Assembly (NCBI GenBank): GCA_963787205.1
Contig: CAWBCD010000034.1
Location: 1 to 64,000, forward strand
Source: DATFNI01 sp963787205
Lineage (GTDB): Bacteria; Bacteroidota; Rhodothermia; Balneolales; DATFMH01
DNA: 64,000 nt
Direction of reading: 5' to 3'
Made by a program: the position numbers and the translations under genes. Below the pieces are notes generated by a model, which did no database searches, was not told the origin of the DNA, and was given only the letters and a program-made list of their open reading frames with translations. Positions 18,111 through 27,278 of the stretch are shown in pieces. Within the stretch, counting starts at the first letter, position 1. Each line of letters opens with the position of its first letter.

Positions 18111-19106
18111 ATGACTTTCAACGGAACTTATCCAAACACACGTCCGCGGCGACTCCGGAGCACCGGACTAATCCGCGACATGGTGGCTGAAAATATGGTC
18201 ACTACCTCCGATTTAATGGCTCCCGTATTTGTGATGGAAGGGAAGAATAAGCGGGAGGAAATTTCTTCGATGCCAGGCTATTACCGGTTTAGTACGGATT
18301 TACTTGTTCAGGAAGCGAAAGAGTTGTTTGATCTTGGCGTCAGATGCCTGCTCCTGTTTGTAAAAGTGCCGGATAATCTGAAAGACAATGAAGGAACGGA
18401 AGCCTTGAACCCGGACGGGTTGATGCAGCGCAGCATCAAGGTGGTGAAAGAGGCTGTTCCGGATATGTGCGTGATGACCGATGTCGCGCTTGACCCATAT
18501 TCCAGTTATGGTCACGATGGTGTGGTGATAAACGGTGATATCGTCAATGATCAGTCGGTGGAAATCCTTTCTCGCATGGCATTGTCTCACGCCGAAGCCG
18601 GTGCCGATTTCGTCGCCCCATCCGATATGATGGACGGCCGGATCGGGAAAATGCGTGCGGCCCTTGAGGAAGCACGCCTCGATAAGACCGGAATCATGGC
18701 ATACAGTGCCAAATATGCTTCCTGTTTCTACGGACCCTTCCGGGATGCCCTGGATTCGGCACCGGGATTCGGAGATAAGAAAACCTACCAGATGGATCCC
18801 TCGAATGTCCGGGAAGCAGTCAAGGAAGCCCAGATGGATCAGCAGGAAGGTGCCGATATTGTGATGGTCAAACCGGGACTGCCCTACCTGGATGTCATCC
18901 GTGTGGTAAAAGAAAATGTGATGGTTCCTGTTTCCGTATATAATGTGTCCGGCGAGTATTCCATGATTAAAGCTGCGGCAGCCAATGGCTGGATCGACGA
19001 AGACCAGGCAGTCATGGAAATGATGCTTGGCTTCAAACGGGCCGGCGCCGATTTGATCGCAACCTACTTTGCACGTCAGGTCGCCGAATTATTGGCAAAG
19101 GCATGA
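18111..19106 (+). CDS. hemB: delta-aminolevulinic acid dehydratase, Mg type
   Basis: Condenses two ALA into porphobilinogen. Schiff-base lysines are K201 (YSAKYAS) and K254 (MVKPGLPYLD). The metal site segment at 124-137 reads DVALDPYSSYGHDG, with Ala and Asp where zinc enzymes have Cys, so this is the zinc-independent, Mg-activated class. 331 aa, complete. It is 103 bases after hemF, the first sizeable gap in the second half of the operon. Confidence 0.97.
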   Translation: MTFNGTYPNTRPRRLRSTGLIRDMVAENMVTTSDLMAPVFVMEGKNKREEISSMPGYYRFSTDLLVQEAKELFDLGVRCLLLFVKVPDNLKDNEGTEALNPDGLMQRSIKVVKEAVPDMCVMTDVALDPYSSYGHDGVVINGDIVNDQSVEILSRMALSHAEAGADFVAPSDMMDGRIGKMRAALEEARLDKTGIMAYSAKYASCFYGPFRDALDSAPGFGDKKTYQMDPSNVREAVKEAQMDQQEGADIVMVKPGLPYLDVIRVVKENVMVPVSVYNVSGEYSMIKAAAANGWIDEDQAVMEMMLGFKRAGADLIATYFARQVAELLAKA

Positions 19107-19279
19107 TTACTGAATAATAAGTGCGTTTTTAAAGAGACTAATGCGTTGTTTTACATATTCATGCCATATTTTTTTTTGATTACATTTCCGAGTGGCAGAT
19201 GGTAATTTTTCCAGTAATGTACCGTTTCAACTAGCGTCTACCCAGGTTCAATTTGATAATGTAACGACGAATCTCATTT

Positions 19280-19525
19280 ATGAATACAGCAGACATAGAT
19301 ACCAAACTCACTGACAGCTACCTTGCTCTGTTGAAAAACATGAGTACCAGGCACAAGCTCAACCTCATCTCAAGATTATCACAGTCTGTAAAGCATAAGA
19401 GTCGGGTGGATCAAACTGATTTTTATACTGCCTTTGTGGGTTGGGATGAAGATGAAAGTGCAGAAGAATTGATCCGTATAATCAAAGGGTCCCGGACTTT
19501 TAATAGAAATATTGCTGAGTTTTGA
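19280..19525 (+). CDS. antitoxin of a VapBC-like pair
   Basis: 81 aa protein of a kind found beside PIN toxins in Bacteroidota: an opening DTKLTDSYLALLKNMSTRHKLNLISRLS and an ending SAEELIRIIKGSRTFNRNIAEF, the latter the probable toxin-binding tail. It likely binds its own operator and neutralises the PIN protein. The stop overlaps the TTG start of the toxin gene, the usual coupled arrangement. It lies between hemB and hemL, so it interrupts the heme operon. Intact as far as can be seen, although its partner is truncated. Confidence 0.72.
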   Translation: MNTADIDTKLTDSYLALLKNMSTRHKLNLISRLSQSVKHKSRVDQTDFYTAFVGWDEDESAEELIRIIKGSRTFNRNIAEF

Positions 19526-19806
19526 ATCAATATCTTCTGGATACGAATATTTGCATCTATTATATCAGGGGGTTATTTGACCTGAAGAGTAAGTTTAAAA
19601 AAGTTGATCCTGAGAACTGCTTCATTTCTGAAATCACATTGGCGGAAATGAAATATGGTGTTGCGAACAGTCGAAACAAAAGGAAGAATCAAGAGGTACT
19701 GGATAACTTTCTGACGGGTATCCAAATCCTCCCCATCTATCATGCAATGGATCTCTACGTTTCGGAGAAAGCGAGACTTCAAACGTATAAAAGGGATAAA
19801 AGTTGA
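19522..19806 (+). pseudogene. truncated PIN-domain toxin (VapC-like)
   Basis: Ribonuclease of the PIN family, cut short. The first half is normal: TTG start, LLDTNICIYYIRG with the first acidic residue, and FISEITLAEMKYGV with the second. It stops after 94 aa at EKARLQTYKRDKS, whereas the family runs to about 130 aa and needs two more acidic residues. Reading one base later from 19790 gives KGIKVEDW, which resembles the expected continuation, but a TAG follows at 19820. So there is a frameshift plus further loss. Nuclease activity is not expected. hemL begins 46 bases on. Confidence 0.75.
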
Positions 19807-19852
19807 AGATTGGACGAAATAGTCATAATAAATTTTTTTACGTAACAGGATA

Positions 19853-21166
19853 ATGAATCTCGATAAAAGCACTCGGTTATTCGAACGGGCTCAGAAAGTA
19901 ATACCAGGCGGAGTGAATTCTCCGGCAAGGGCTTATAAGTCGGTCGGCGGAACACCACCGTTCATCAAAAAAGCCAAAGGAGCTGTCCTGACCGATGTCG
20001 ATGGTAATGAGTATATCGACTTTGTCGGGTCTTGGGGACCGATGATCCTCGGACATGCCTGGGAACCGGTTGTTGAAGCCGTAAAAAAAGCAGCCGAATA
20101 TTCCACTTCGTTTGGAGCACCAACGGAAATAGAGGTGCAACTGGCGGAGCTGATCGTCGATATGGTGCCCGGGGTGGAAAAGATTCGGATGGTGAACTCC
20201 GGGACAGAGGCCACCATGAGTGCAATACGCGTTGCCCGCGGTTTCACCGGCCGTGATAAAATTATCAAGTTCGAAGGCAACTACCATGGACATGCCGACT
20301 CCTTTCTCATCAAAGCAGGAAGCGGGGCGTTGACCCTTGGGACACCTGACAGCCCTGGTGTAACGAAAGGCACAGCTGAAGATACATTACTAGCACGTTA
20401 TAATAATCTGCAAAGTGTGGAACAGCTTTTCAGGAACAATAAAGATGAGATAGCGGCCGTCATAGTGGAACCTGTTGCCGGGAATATGGGATGTATCCCG
20501 CCCAAAAAAGAATTTCTGGAAGGTCTGAGACAGTTGTGTGATCAGGGAAATGCCGTGCTGATTTTTGATGAAGTGATGACCGGTTTCCGGGTAGCACCGG
20601 GTGGTGCCCAGGAAGTTTATAACATTACGGCGGATCTTGTGACGTATGGCAAGATCATCGGTGCCGGACTGCCTGTAGGTGCCTATGGCGGGAAGATCGA
20701 AATTATGAATATGGTCGCCCCGGTTGGCCCTGTTTACCAGGCCGGAACGTTGTCTGGTAATCCTTTAGCCATGAGTGCCGGACTCGCTTTACTGAGGGAA
20801 CTGCATGAAAATCCGCACCACTATTTTGAACTCGAACAGAAAGGTTACCATTTGGAAGATGGTCTTATCAAGGCGTTTAGTGCATATGAAATCCCGGTTC
20901 ATATCAACCGTGTCGGCTCGATGATTACCGTGTTTTTCACAGAGGAACAGGTGACGGATTTTGATAGTGCTCAGACAACGAACACGGATCTTTTTCGCGA
21001 GTTTTTTCATCGAATGCTCGACGAAGGTATCTATCTGCCACCCTCCAACTATGAATCCTGGTTCATCTCCAATGCTCATGAGTATGAGATGCTTGACAAG
21101 ACGATAGCCGCAGCGCACAAAATCGCCAACAAATATCTACGAAACGAGACAACCCCCAAATCATGA
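19853..21166 (+). CDS. hemL: glutamate-1-semialdehyde 2,1-aminomutase
   Basis: PLP enzyme that converts glutamate-1-semialdehyde to 5-aminolevulinate, partner of HemA. PLP lysine K267 is in TYGKIIGAGLPVGAYGG; VNSPARAYKSVGG near the N-terminus and NSGTEATMSAIRVARG are family signatures; IFDEVMTGFR precedes the lysine. 437 aa, complete. It overlaps the following MFS gene by ATGA (21163-21166). Confidence 0.97.
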   Translation: MNLDKSTRLFERAQKVIPGGVNSPARAYKSVGGTPPFIKKAKGAVLTDVDGNEYIDFVGSWGPMILGHAWEPVVEAVKKAAEYSTSFGAPTEIEVQLAELIVDMVPGVEKIRMVNSGTEATMSAIRVARGFTGRDKIIKFEGNYHGHADSFLIKAGSGALTLGTPDSPGVTKGTAEDTLLARYNNLQSVEQLFRNNKDEIAAVIVEPVAGNMGCIPPKKEFLEGLRQLCDQGNAVLIFDEVMTGFRVAPGGAQEVYNITADLVTYGKIIGAGLPVGAYGGKIEIMNMVAPVGPVYQAGTLSGNPLAMSAGLALLRELHENPHHYFELEQKGYHLEDGLIKAFSAYEIPVHINRVGSMITVFFTEEQVTDFDSAQTTNTDLFREFFHRMLDEGIYLPPSNYESWFISNAHEYEMLDKTIAAAHKIANKYLRNETTPKS

Positions 21167-22470
21167 AAAAATCCTCCCTGACCACTGTTTTTCTTGTCGT
21201 TTTAATTGACCTGTTGGGTTTCGGTATTGTACTGCCACTTCTGCCGTTTTACGCCAAGCAGTTTGAAGCCGGGGCCATCGCCATCGGCTTGTTGTACAGT
21301 ATCTATTCTTTTGCTCAGCTTATTTTTTCGCCGATCTGGGGAAGTTTGTCTGATCGTATTGGCAGGCGTCCTATTATGTTGCTGAGTACCTTCGGTAACG
21401 TGATTGCCTATATCATATTTGGTCTGGCCGGATCATTGACGGTCTTGTTCTTGTCGCGGTTGGTGGCCGGCATCATGGGAGGCAACATTTCTACGGCACA
21501 GGCTTATGTAGCGGATGTGACAACTCCGGAAGAACGTTCAAAAGGCATGGGCATGATTGGTGCCGCTTTCGGGATTGGTTTCGTGGTCGGACCTGCCCTG
21601 GCTACTGCTTTGATTCATCCGGCTTTTGCAAATACTGTTCGGGCAATCGGATTTCCCCATCTGGCAAGTATGATTTCGGCTAACAAGTATGAGTTCCCCG
21701 GATTTTTCGCGGCGTTGATGTCTTTCTGCAGTTTCCTGTTGGTGATTTTCAAACTCCCCGAAACGGTTGATAAAACGAAAGCAAAACCAGTTCATAAAGA
21801 TGCTATGCGCATCCAGCGCAACAGTATTTTTACCAAAAAATTCTGGGATTCACTCATGGATGAAAGCCAGCAGGGCAAGAAAAGCATCTTTATCTGGCTC
21901 CTGGTCTGCGTATTCATGCTATCTTTCGGTCAATCCAGCATCTACAGTGCCTTTCCGTTGTTTGCCAGTAAGGTGCTTAACATGTCAGCCGAACAGGTGG
22001 GTATCCAGTTCTTTTACATTGGATTAATAGCCGTGTTTATCCAGGGCGGGCTTATCCGGCATCTGGCTAAGAAGTATGATGAGGAAAAGATATTCCTCAC
22101 GGGAAATGTGTTGATGGTTATTGGCCTGGGACTTCTGAGCCTTGCGGTCAGCAAGCCATTGCTGATGATTTTCCTCGGCATCATGGCCAGCGGTGTTAGT
22201 CTGAATGTACCTGTTATGAACAGTATCCTTTCCAAGCGGGCTCGCAAAGAGGATGTGGGTCGGGTGTTGGGTACCTCACAAAGCATATCCGGATTCGGTC
22301 GTGTTGTTGGCCCGGCATGGGGTGGGGCGCTTTTCGCACTGTCACATTATTTGCCATTTGTGGGAACCGCGGTTATTATCTCCGTGATTATTTATGCCGG
22401 TATTAAGCTTGTCAGAGACAAGAAAGAGACGACCATGGGAGAGGCAGCCAAGGCCGAGATTACTGCCTGA
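21163..22470 (+). CDS. MFS exporter of TetA type, coupled to hemL
   Basis: 435 aa, 12-helix MFS protein of the DHA1/TetA-like group. TM1 contains LIDLLGFGIVLPLLPFYA, motif A is GSLSDRIGRRP (about 65-75), and motif C-like GIGFVVGPALA follows in TM5. A long loop between TM5 and TM6 (ANTVRAIGFPHLASM...) is unusual for the group. Its start is inside the hemL stop, so it is the last gene of the heme operon. Export of porphyrins or another metabolite is possible, but the sequence shows only the transporter class. Confidence 0.87.
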   Translation: MKKSSLTTVFLVVLIDLLGFGIVLPLLPFYAKQFEAGAIAIGLLYSIYSFAQLIFSPIWGSLSDRIGRRPIMLLSTFGNVIAYIIFGLAGSLTVLFLSRLVAGIMGGNISTAQAYVADVTTPEERSKGMGMIGAAFGIGFVVGPALATALIHPAFANTVRAIGFPHLASMISANKYEFPGFFAALMSFCSFLLVIFKLPETVDKTKAKPVHKDAMRIQRNSIFTKKFWDSLMDESQQGKKSIFIWLLVCVFMLSFGQSSIYSAFPLFASKVLNMSAEQVGIQFFYIGLIAVFIQGGLIRHLAKKYDEEKIFLTGNVLMVIGLGLLSLAVSKPLLMIFLGIMASGVSLNVPVMNSILSKRARKEDVGRVLGTSQSISGFGRVVGPAWGGALFALSHYLPFVGTAVIISVIIYAGIKLVRDKKETTMGEAAKAEITA

Positions 22471-22780
22471 TACGGACTCAATGAAGCTTATTCGGCCCGC
22501 TGGATGGTCGAATGAGCACTGGACCGTGGCCGGTCGGTCGAGAACTCGGTCTCAAAATGTATCAAATATGCCCAATGCCGTGCTGTCAGGCTCAAAATGA
22601 CACTGCCCATCCAGTATTGGTATAGGGCAAAAAATTGATGTTATTCTCGTTTTGAAGCCTCATCAGACGTGAATATGCAGAGAATTTTTTGATTGATTTG
22701 GCAGGGTTGATGAACTCAGCTATATTTAGATGGATTAGTTATTAAGATTGTCTTCACCGGCAACACGATTTTTGGGACTG
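22471..22780. other. gap between MFS exporter and DUF72 gene
   Basis: About 310 bases without a gene I can support. No hairpin with a T-run, repeat copy or recognised promoter is visible. The AT-rich part from about 22620 probably holds the promoter for the next gene. Confidence 0.5.
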
Positions 22781-23740
22781 ATGGCAGGAAAATACCATTC
22801 GATTTTGCCGGTTAAACCTGAAGTTAAACCATTATATAGTATGGACTTTGGAAAATCGAGTGACGTTAATGAGGTGAATTTCATGCTGCCGGATGATCAT
22901 CCGGAAACGGTTGCTGTTTTAGGAGGAAAAAAGCAGGATACGGAGATTTATGTCGGAGGTGCCAAATGGGGTCGCAAAGACTGGATAGGTCAACTTTATC
23001 CGGAAGGGACCAGGCAAGATGAGATGCTTCACTACTATGCGAAGAATTTTAATGCTATCGAGCTGAATGCCACTCATTATAATATCCCGAAACCGGAAGT
23101 TGTAAAGAATTGGGTGTCACAGGTGGATACGGATTTTAAGTTTTGTCCAAAAGTATATCAAATCATATCCCACCGGATGCGTCTGAGAAATGCCCTAAAG
23201 CTTACGGATGATTATTTTCAGCGTATGAGCTTATTTGGGGATAAGTTGGGCACGATCTTCCTCCAGATGCCCCCTAATTTTAAAGCATCACGTATTGATG
23301 ATCTCATCCAGTATCTGCAGGAGGTCCCATCGGGTTTCTCTCTTGGACTGGAGCTCAGGGATATTAGCTGGTTTGACGGCAGTAGGTATACAGAACGGTT
23401 ATTCGATGTAATGAAAGAGAGACAAATAACCGCTGTGATTACCGATACCTCACGCTTCCGGGAACTGGTGCATATGCGCCTGACAACGCCCGAGGCATTC
23501 GTCCGGTTTGTAGGTAATAACTTGCATCCTACTGACTTTGAGCGCCTGGATGAATGGATCGACCGAATCGGTTTGTGGATGAAGATGGGATTGAAACGGC
23601 TCTGGTTTTTCCTGCATCAACACGAGGAACAATACACCCCGGAACTGGCGCAGTATTGCGCAAAGAAATTTCATGAAAAATTGGGGATTCAGCTTCGAAA
23701 ACCCGGGCTACCAGGACAAACCGATGATTTGTTCGGGTGA
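22781..23740 (+). CDS. DUF72 family protein
   Basis: TIM-barrel-like DUF72 protein. Signatures seen: IYVGGAKWGRKDWIGQLYP, then FNAIELNATHYNIP, FKFCPKVYQIISH, GTIFLQMPPNF, GLELRDISWF and a late FVRFVGNNL. The biochemical role of DUF72 is not established. The ATG at 22781 is chosen; a TTG at 22748 would add 11 residues and an ATG at 22841 would shorten it. About 60 residues before the domain are unusual. It stands alone, convergent with the histidine kinase. Confidence 0.85.
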   Translation: MAGKYHSILPVKPEVKPLYSMDFGKSSDVNEVNFMLPDDHPETVAVLGGKKQDTEIYVGGAKWGRKDWIGQLYPEGTRQDEMLHYYAKNFNAIELNATHYNIPKPEVVKNWVSQVDTDFKFCPKVYQIISHRMRLRNALKLTDDYFQRMSLFGDKLGTIFLQMPPNFKASRIDDLIQYLQEVPSGFSLGLELRDISWFDGSRYTERLFDVMKERQITAVITDTSRFRELVHMRLTTPEAFVRFVGNNLHPTDFERLDEWIDRIGLWMKMGLKRLWFFLHQHEEQYTPELAQYCAKKFHEKLGIQLRKPGLPGQTDDLFG

Positions 23741-23791
23741 AAATATAGATCAGGAAACATAGCGGTTACTTTTCCGGGTGGTTTTACACTG

Positions 23792-25516
23792 CTAACTACC
23801 CACGTCGCCAGATCTATTTTTAAAATATTTTCCCATTAAGTCGAACAGCAAGGGTAGTTTAAAAGGTTTTGAAATATAATCGTTGCAACCTGCCTCCCGC
23901 ACCTTTTCTTTCTCAATGGAAAGTGCAAAAGCCGTTTGTGCTATTATCACGACATCCTTGTTAAATGTTCGTATTTGCCTGGTCGCTTCGTATCCGTCCA
24001 TCTCAGGCATCTGAATATCCATAAATATCAAATCGATGTCAGGGTTGTTGCGGCATAGTTCAACGGCTTCTGCCCCGTCTTTGGCCTGCAAAATTTCTTT
24101 ACAGTACTTGCGGATTATCTTACCGAGGATTATTCCCGATACAGGGTCATCTTCTACAATGACAACCTTCAGATCCCGAATTTGATTCTGTTCTGTTTTT
24201 CCGGAAACAAGCTTTTCGTTGGTTGACTCCTTTTGCTCGTCATCATGGTAGGGGAGCGTAAAATAAAAGGTGGATCCCTCTCCCAACTCGCTTTCCACCC
24301 AAATTTTCCCCCCAAGCATTTCCACATAGGCTTTCGAGATGGATAAGCCCAACCCGGAACCTTCAAAATGGTGGGTTAACGATTCACTTGCTTGTCTGAA
24401 TCTCGCAAAAATCAGTTCCTTTTGATCCGGACGAATGCCAATGCCGGTGTCTCTGACAAAAAATTCCAGGTATTCCCCTTTCTTCTCACAGCCAATCTCA
24501 ACAGATCCCTTATGGGTGAATTTCAGGGCGTTCTTAACCAGATTCGTCAGTACGGCATAGAATTTCTCCTCGTCCGTTTTAATGGTGATGGGTTTGTCAG
24601 TCAACGAATGATCTATGATAATCTGTATTCCTTTTTGCCTGGCTTCCGGCTGGAAGAAGGTTTCAATGTCTTTGATTTCCCTGTTTACATTCGTATCGGA
24701 GATAGAAAGGGTTACCTCTCCCGCCTCTATTTTAGAAATGCTCATGATATCGTTGATGATCGTGAGCATACGGGTCCCGCTTTTCTCGATCATACGGATG
24801 TACTCTTGCTGCTCCTGTCCGCTCAGCGCCGGTTCTTTGAGCAGACTGGTGAAGCCCATAATACCGTTCATGGGTGTTCTGATCTCGTGGCTCATATTCG
24901 CAAGAAAGAGTAATTTGAGCCGGTCACTTTCCTCGGCTTTTTCTTTAGCAGCAACCAATTCATCTTCTATCTGTCTGCGTTTGGTTAAATCAAGGGCCGT
25001 AACCAAACATTGGGTTCCCTTTTCGGTGGCTACCCCGGTAAGGTATGCATACACAGGAGGGGCATCGCCGGCAGACAGAGTGACCTCACAGGACTCTTTT
25101 GCCTGGCTGCTAAATGTTTTTCTAAGAAAATAATCAAAGATCGGTCTGGAATCCTCGGAAACAAATACGGGGAAAGGGCTGTTTTTTAGCCGCGATCGTT
25201 CTTTGCCCAGCATCCGGGATCCGCTGAAGTTTAATTCAAGAATTTTTCCCTCCCTGGAAAGCGTAAAATAACCGGAGGGTGCAAAATCATAGAGTTCCAC
25301 ATACTTTCGAGCGGCATCTTCAGCGGCCGATCTGGCCAGCATCAGCTCTTCATTCTGCATCTCGAGCTCTATCTGATGCACTTCCAGCTCGTGAATAAGT
25401 CTCAGGGTTTCGGCTTGCGATAGATTTGCCCCTGTTTCCTGGGGTTTCTTTTTCAACAACTCTTCCGCCTTCCGGCGCAGGTCCCCGGCTTTTGTCTTTC
25501 TGTCATCATTTTTCAT
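23792..25516 (-). CDS. hybrid histidine kinase (PAS-HisKA-HATPase-REC)
   Basis: 574 aa cytoplasmic sensor kinase. The N-terminus has LIHELEVHQIELEMQNEEL, a coiled lead-in common before PAS domains in this type, then a PAS domain (about 70-180). HisKA has H210 in NMSHEIRTPMNG; HATPase boxes NLVKNALKF, DTGIGI and GSGLGLSI follow; a receiver at the end has phospho-acceptor D500 in MDIQMPEMDG and the conserved K near SKPF. No membrane segment, so the signal is internal. It lies 55 bases after the PAS/coiled-coil gene on the same strand, probably one operon. No output regulator is adjacent. Ends in TAG. Confidence 0.93.
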   Translation of the reverse strand: MKNDDRKTKAGDLRRKAEELLKKKPQETGANLSQAETLRLIHELEVHQIELEMQNEELMLARSAAEDAARKYVELYDFAPSGYFTLSREGKILELNFSGSRMLGKERSRLKNSPFPVFVSEDSRPIFDYFLRKTFSSQAKESCEVTLSAGDAPPVYAYLTGVATEKGTQCLVTALDLTKRRQIEDELVAAKEKAEESDRLKLLFLANMSHEIRTPMNGIMGFTSLLKEPALSGQEQQEYIRMIEKSGTRMLTIINDIMSISKIEAGEVTLSISDTNVNREIKDIETFFQPEARQKGIQIIIDHSLTDKPITIKTDEEKFYAVLTNLVKNALKFTHKGSVEIGCEKKGEYLEFFVRDTGIGIRPDQKELIFARFRQASESLTHHFEGSGLGLSISKAYVEMLGGKIWVESELGEGSTFYFTLPYHDDEQKESTNEKLVSGKTEQNQIRDLKVVIVEDDPVSGIILGKIIRKYCKEILQAKDGAEAVELCRNNPDIDLIFMDIQMPEMDGYEATRQIRTFNKDVVIIAQTAFALSIEKEKVREAGCNDYISKPFKLPLLFDLMGKYFKNRSGDVGS

Positions 25517-25571
25517 AAGGGTCTCAGGTTTTGAATAGCATCACATAACTGCCTGTCTAAGAGCAGGAGGG

Positions 25572-26711
25572 TCACTGGCTTGCCTTGTTTTGGCGAAGCG
25601 CCTCATTTGCCTCTTTTAATTTCATCTCTAACTTTTTGGCCCTGGTTATATCGGTGAATGTCATAACCAGTCCGTCGATACGATCGTCGAGTGTGCGATA
25701 GGGCATAATCCTCACATTAAACCACCTTCCGTCGTGCGTTGTCGTTGCCGTTTCGATCGAGACCAGATCTTTGATTACCTGCCGGGCATGGGCATCAATT
25801 TCAGGGTAATCCAGGTCGGTAACCAGATCGGTAAAGGGCCTGCCGATATCCGAGTTACGCAGTTTAAAGATTTGAGTTAACTGCTCGGTAAACCTTCGGA
25901 TATTCAGTTCCTTGTCCAGGAAGAGGGTGGCAATCTCGGTACTGTTGAGCAGGTTTTTCATGTCGTCGTTTGCCCGGGTGAATTCATTTACCTTACTCTG
26001 CAGCTCCATATTGACCGTTTGCAATTCTTCGTTCAGGCTCTGCATCTCTTCCTTGGAAGTGGTGAGTTCTTCATTGGTCGATTGCAGCTCTTCATTGGTT
26101 GACTGCAACTCTTCATTGATCGATTTGAGCTCTTCCTGGGATGTCTGCATCTTTTCACGGGTACTTTGCAGCTCTTCTTTGCTTCGCTTCAGCTCCATTT
26201 CCAGTTCCTTCTCCCGTGCCCCGGCCCCCTGTTTGCCTTTCCGGGGATTCCCCAGGCTGTGTTCATGGACTGCCGGGACATCCGTAAATACGATCATGAC
26301 CATGCCGCTTATCACGTCGGGTTTTTCCAGGCGTTGCACGGTAAGGTCCACAAACTGGCTCCCGCCGTTGGCCCCTACTTTAATATTGCGCACAACCACG
26401 GCCTGGAAGTCTTGTACTGCCGATTGGAAAGCGTCCAGAAGCTTCTGGCGCAATCCATCACGTGCCATCGCAAAAATGTTCCAGTTGGCCTTACCGGCCA
26501 CCGGTTCCAGGTATTTCCCGGTGCGTCCGGTGATATATATGATGTCGCCTTTGGCGTTTACCAGCACACTGGCAGGAGCAAAGCGCTGAAGCAAAATCTG
26601 ATCAGCAAGGGTCTGGATGTTATCAGAGGATCCTGAAGAGGGTTCTTTCTGCATTCTTACTGTCTTAGGATAGTGATAAGTACTTGGGAAATCAATGAGT
26701 TCAGATGACAA
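25572..26711 (-). CDS. CheB/CheR-PAS C-terminal half as a separate gene
   Basis: 379 aa protein matching only the rear part of CheB-CheR-PAS fusions. It begins with LADQILLQRFAPASVLVNAKGDIIYITGRTG, the PAS-like segment that normally follows CheR, then a long coiled coil (about 165-255) with repeated ELQSTNEELQS units, then a second PAS domain (LLNSTEIATLFLDKELNIRRFT to TFTDITRAK). The CheB methylesterase and CheR methyltransferase domains are absent; upstream is non-coding for over 500 bases. The coil is encoded by imperfect 21-base tandem repeats near 26057-26130. Most likely it passes signals to the kinase gene that follows it. Confidence 0.82.
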   Translation of the reverse strand: MSSELIDFPSTYHYPKTVRMQKEPSSGSSDNIQTLADQILLQRFAPASVLVNAKGDIIYITGRTGKYLEPVAGKANWNIFAMARDGLRQKLLDAFQSAVQDFQAVVVRNIKVGANGGSQFVDLTVQRLEKPDVISGMVMIVFTDVPAVHEHSLGNPRKGKQGAGAREKELEMELKRSKEELQSTREKMQTSQEELKSINEELQSTNEELQSTNEELTTSKEEMQSLNEELQTVNMELQSKVNEFTRANDDMKNLLNSTEIATLFLDKELNIRRFTEQLTQIFKLRNSDIGRPFTDLVTDLDYPEIDAHARQVIKDLVSIETATTTHDGRWFNVRIMPYRTLDDRIDGLVMTFTDITRAKKLEMKLKEANEALRQNKASQ

Positions 26712-27278
26712 ATCGGTTGACGTCCGTTCAAATATTTTTAGTTTGTCATCCAGCCCCTTAAAGCCATCGCTCTGGAAGCCAATGTCATAGTAATAAGAAT
26801 ACGTAAACAGGATAAAATGAACCTAACTAACTCTCTCTCTATATATATATATTTACAGGATAAAAAAATAAGGGATTGAAATCCATTGGTATAAATATAA
26901 ACCAATTTTCGATACACTGTTTTTTTTGTTCGAAAATATCCAATTAATTATCTCGATAAAGCATCAATATTACGTTTTGCAATAATTGATTTAAGAACAA
27001 GAATTATCCCAGTTAAACGGTATTCTCAGTCGTAATTCGAAAATCATTGATCTTATCCCGTGGGCACGTTTGAAACCTCTTCGAGCGTTTTTACTCTATA
27101 CTTTCCATGCGGCAGCTCACGGATATTCTTAATTCTTTGTGTTATCTTTGATATCCGAATTTGAGCCATGTGTATCCCGAAAGCTTTCGGGATTGGCAAG
27201 CAATCATTATAAGGTTGGATAAATTCACTGAACCCCGAAAATTTCGGGATGAATAACAACCATGAAACCTGATCGAAT
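26712..27278. other. 567-base gap upstream of acnA
   Basis: No gene supported. It contains a CT/TA microsatellite (26830-26853), long AT-rich stretches, and two related palindromes near acnA (27174-27193 and 27234-27248). A small frame on the minus strand (27053-27259) has no family features and runs through both palindromes. Confidence 0.55.
27174..27248 (+). promoter_or_regulatory. paired palindromes before acnA
   Basis: ATCCCGAAAGCTTTCGGGAT (27174-27193) is a perfect 20-base palindrome; CCCGAAAATTTCGGG (27234-27248) has the same arms around another centre. They are 40 bases apart and end 31 bases before the acnA ATG, so they could be regulator sites or RNA hairpins that also pair with each other. 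No known binding motif is assigned. Confidence 0.4.

Noticed and set aside
26057..26130. Three 21-base tandem repeats, possible minisatellite or CRISPR-like array
   Set aside because: They are in frame within the coiled coil of the CheB/CheR-PAS relative and simply encode repeated ELQSTNE heptads.
26830..26853. CT/TA microsatellite as a phase-variation switch
   Set aside because: It is not inside a gene and is more than 400 bases from the nearest start, with no promoter elements around it.
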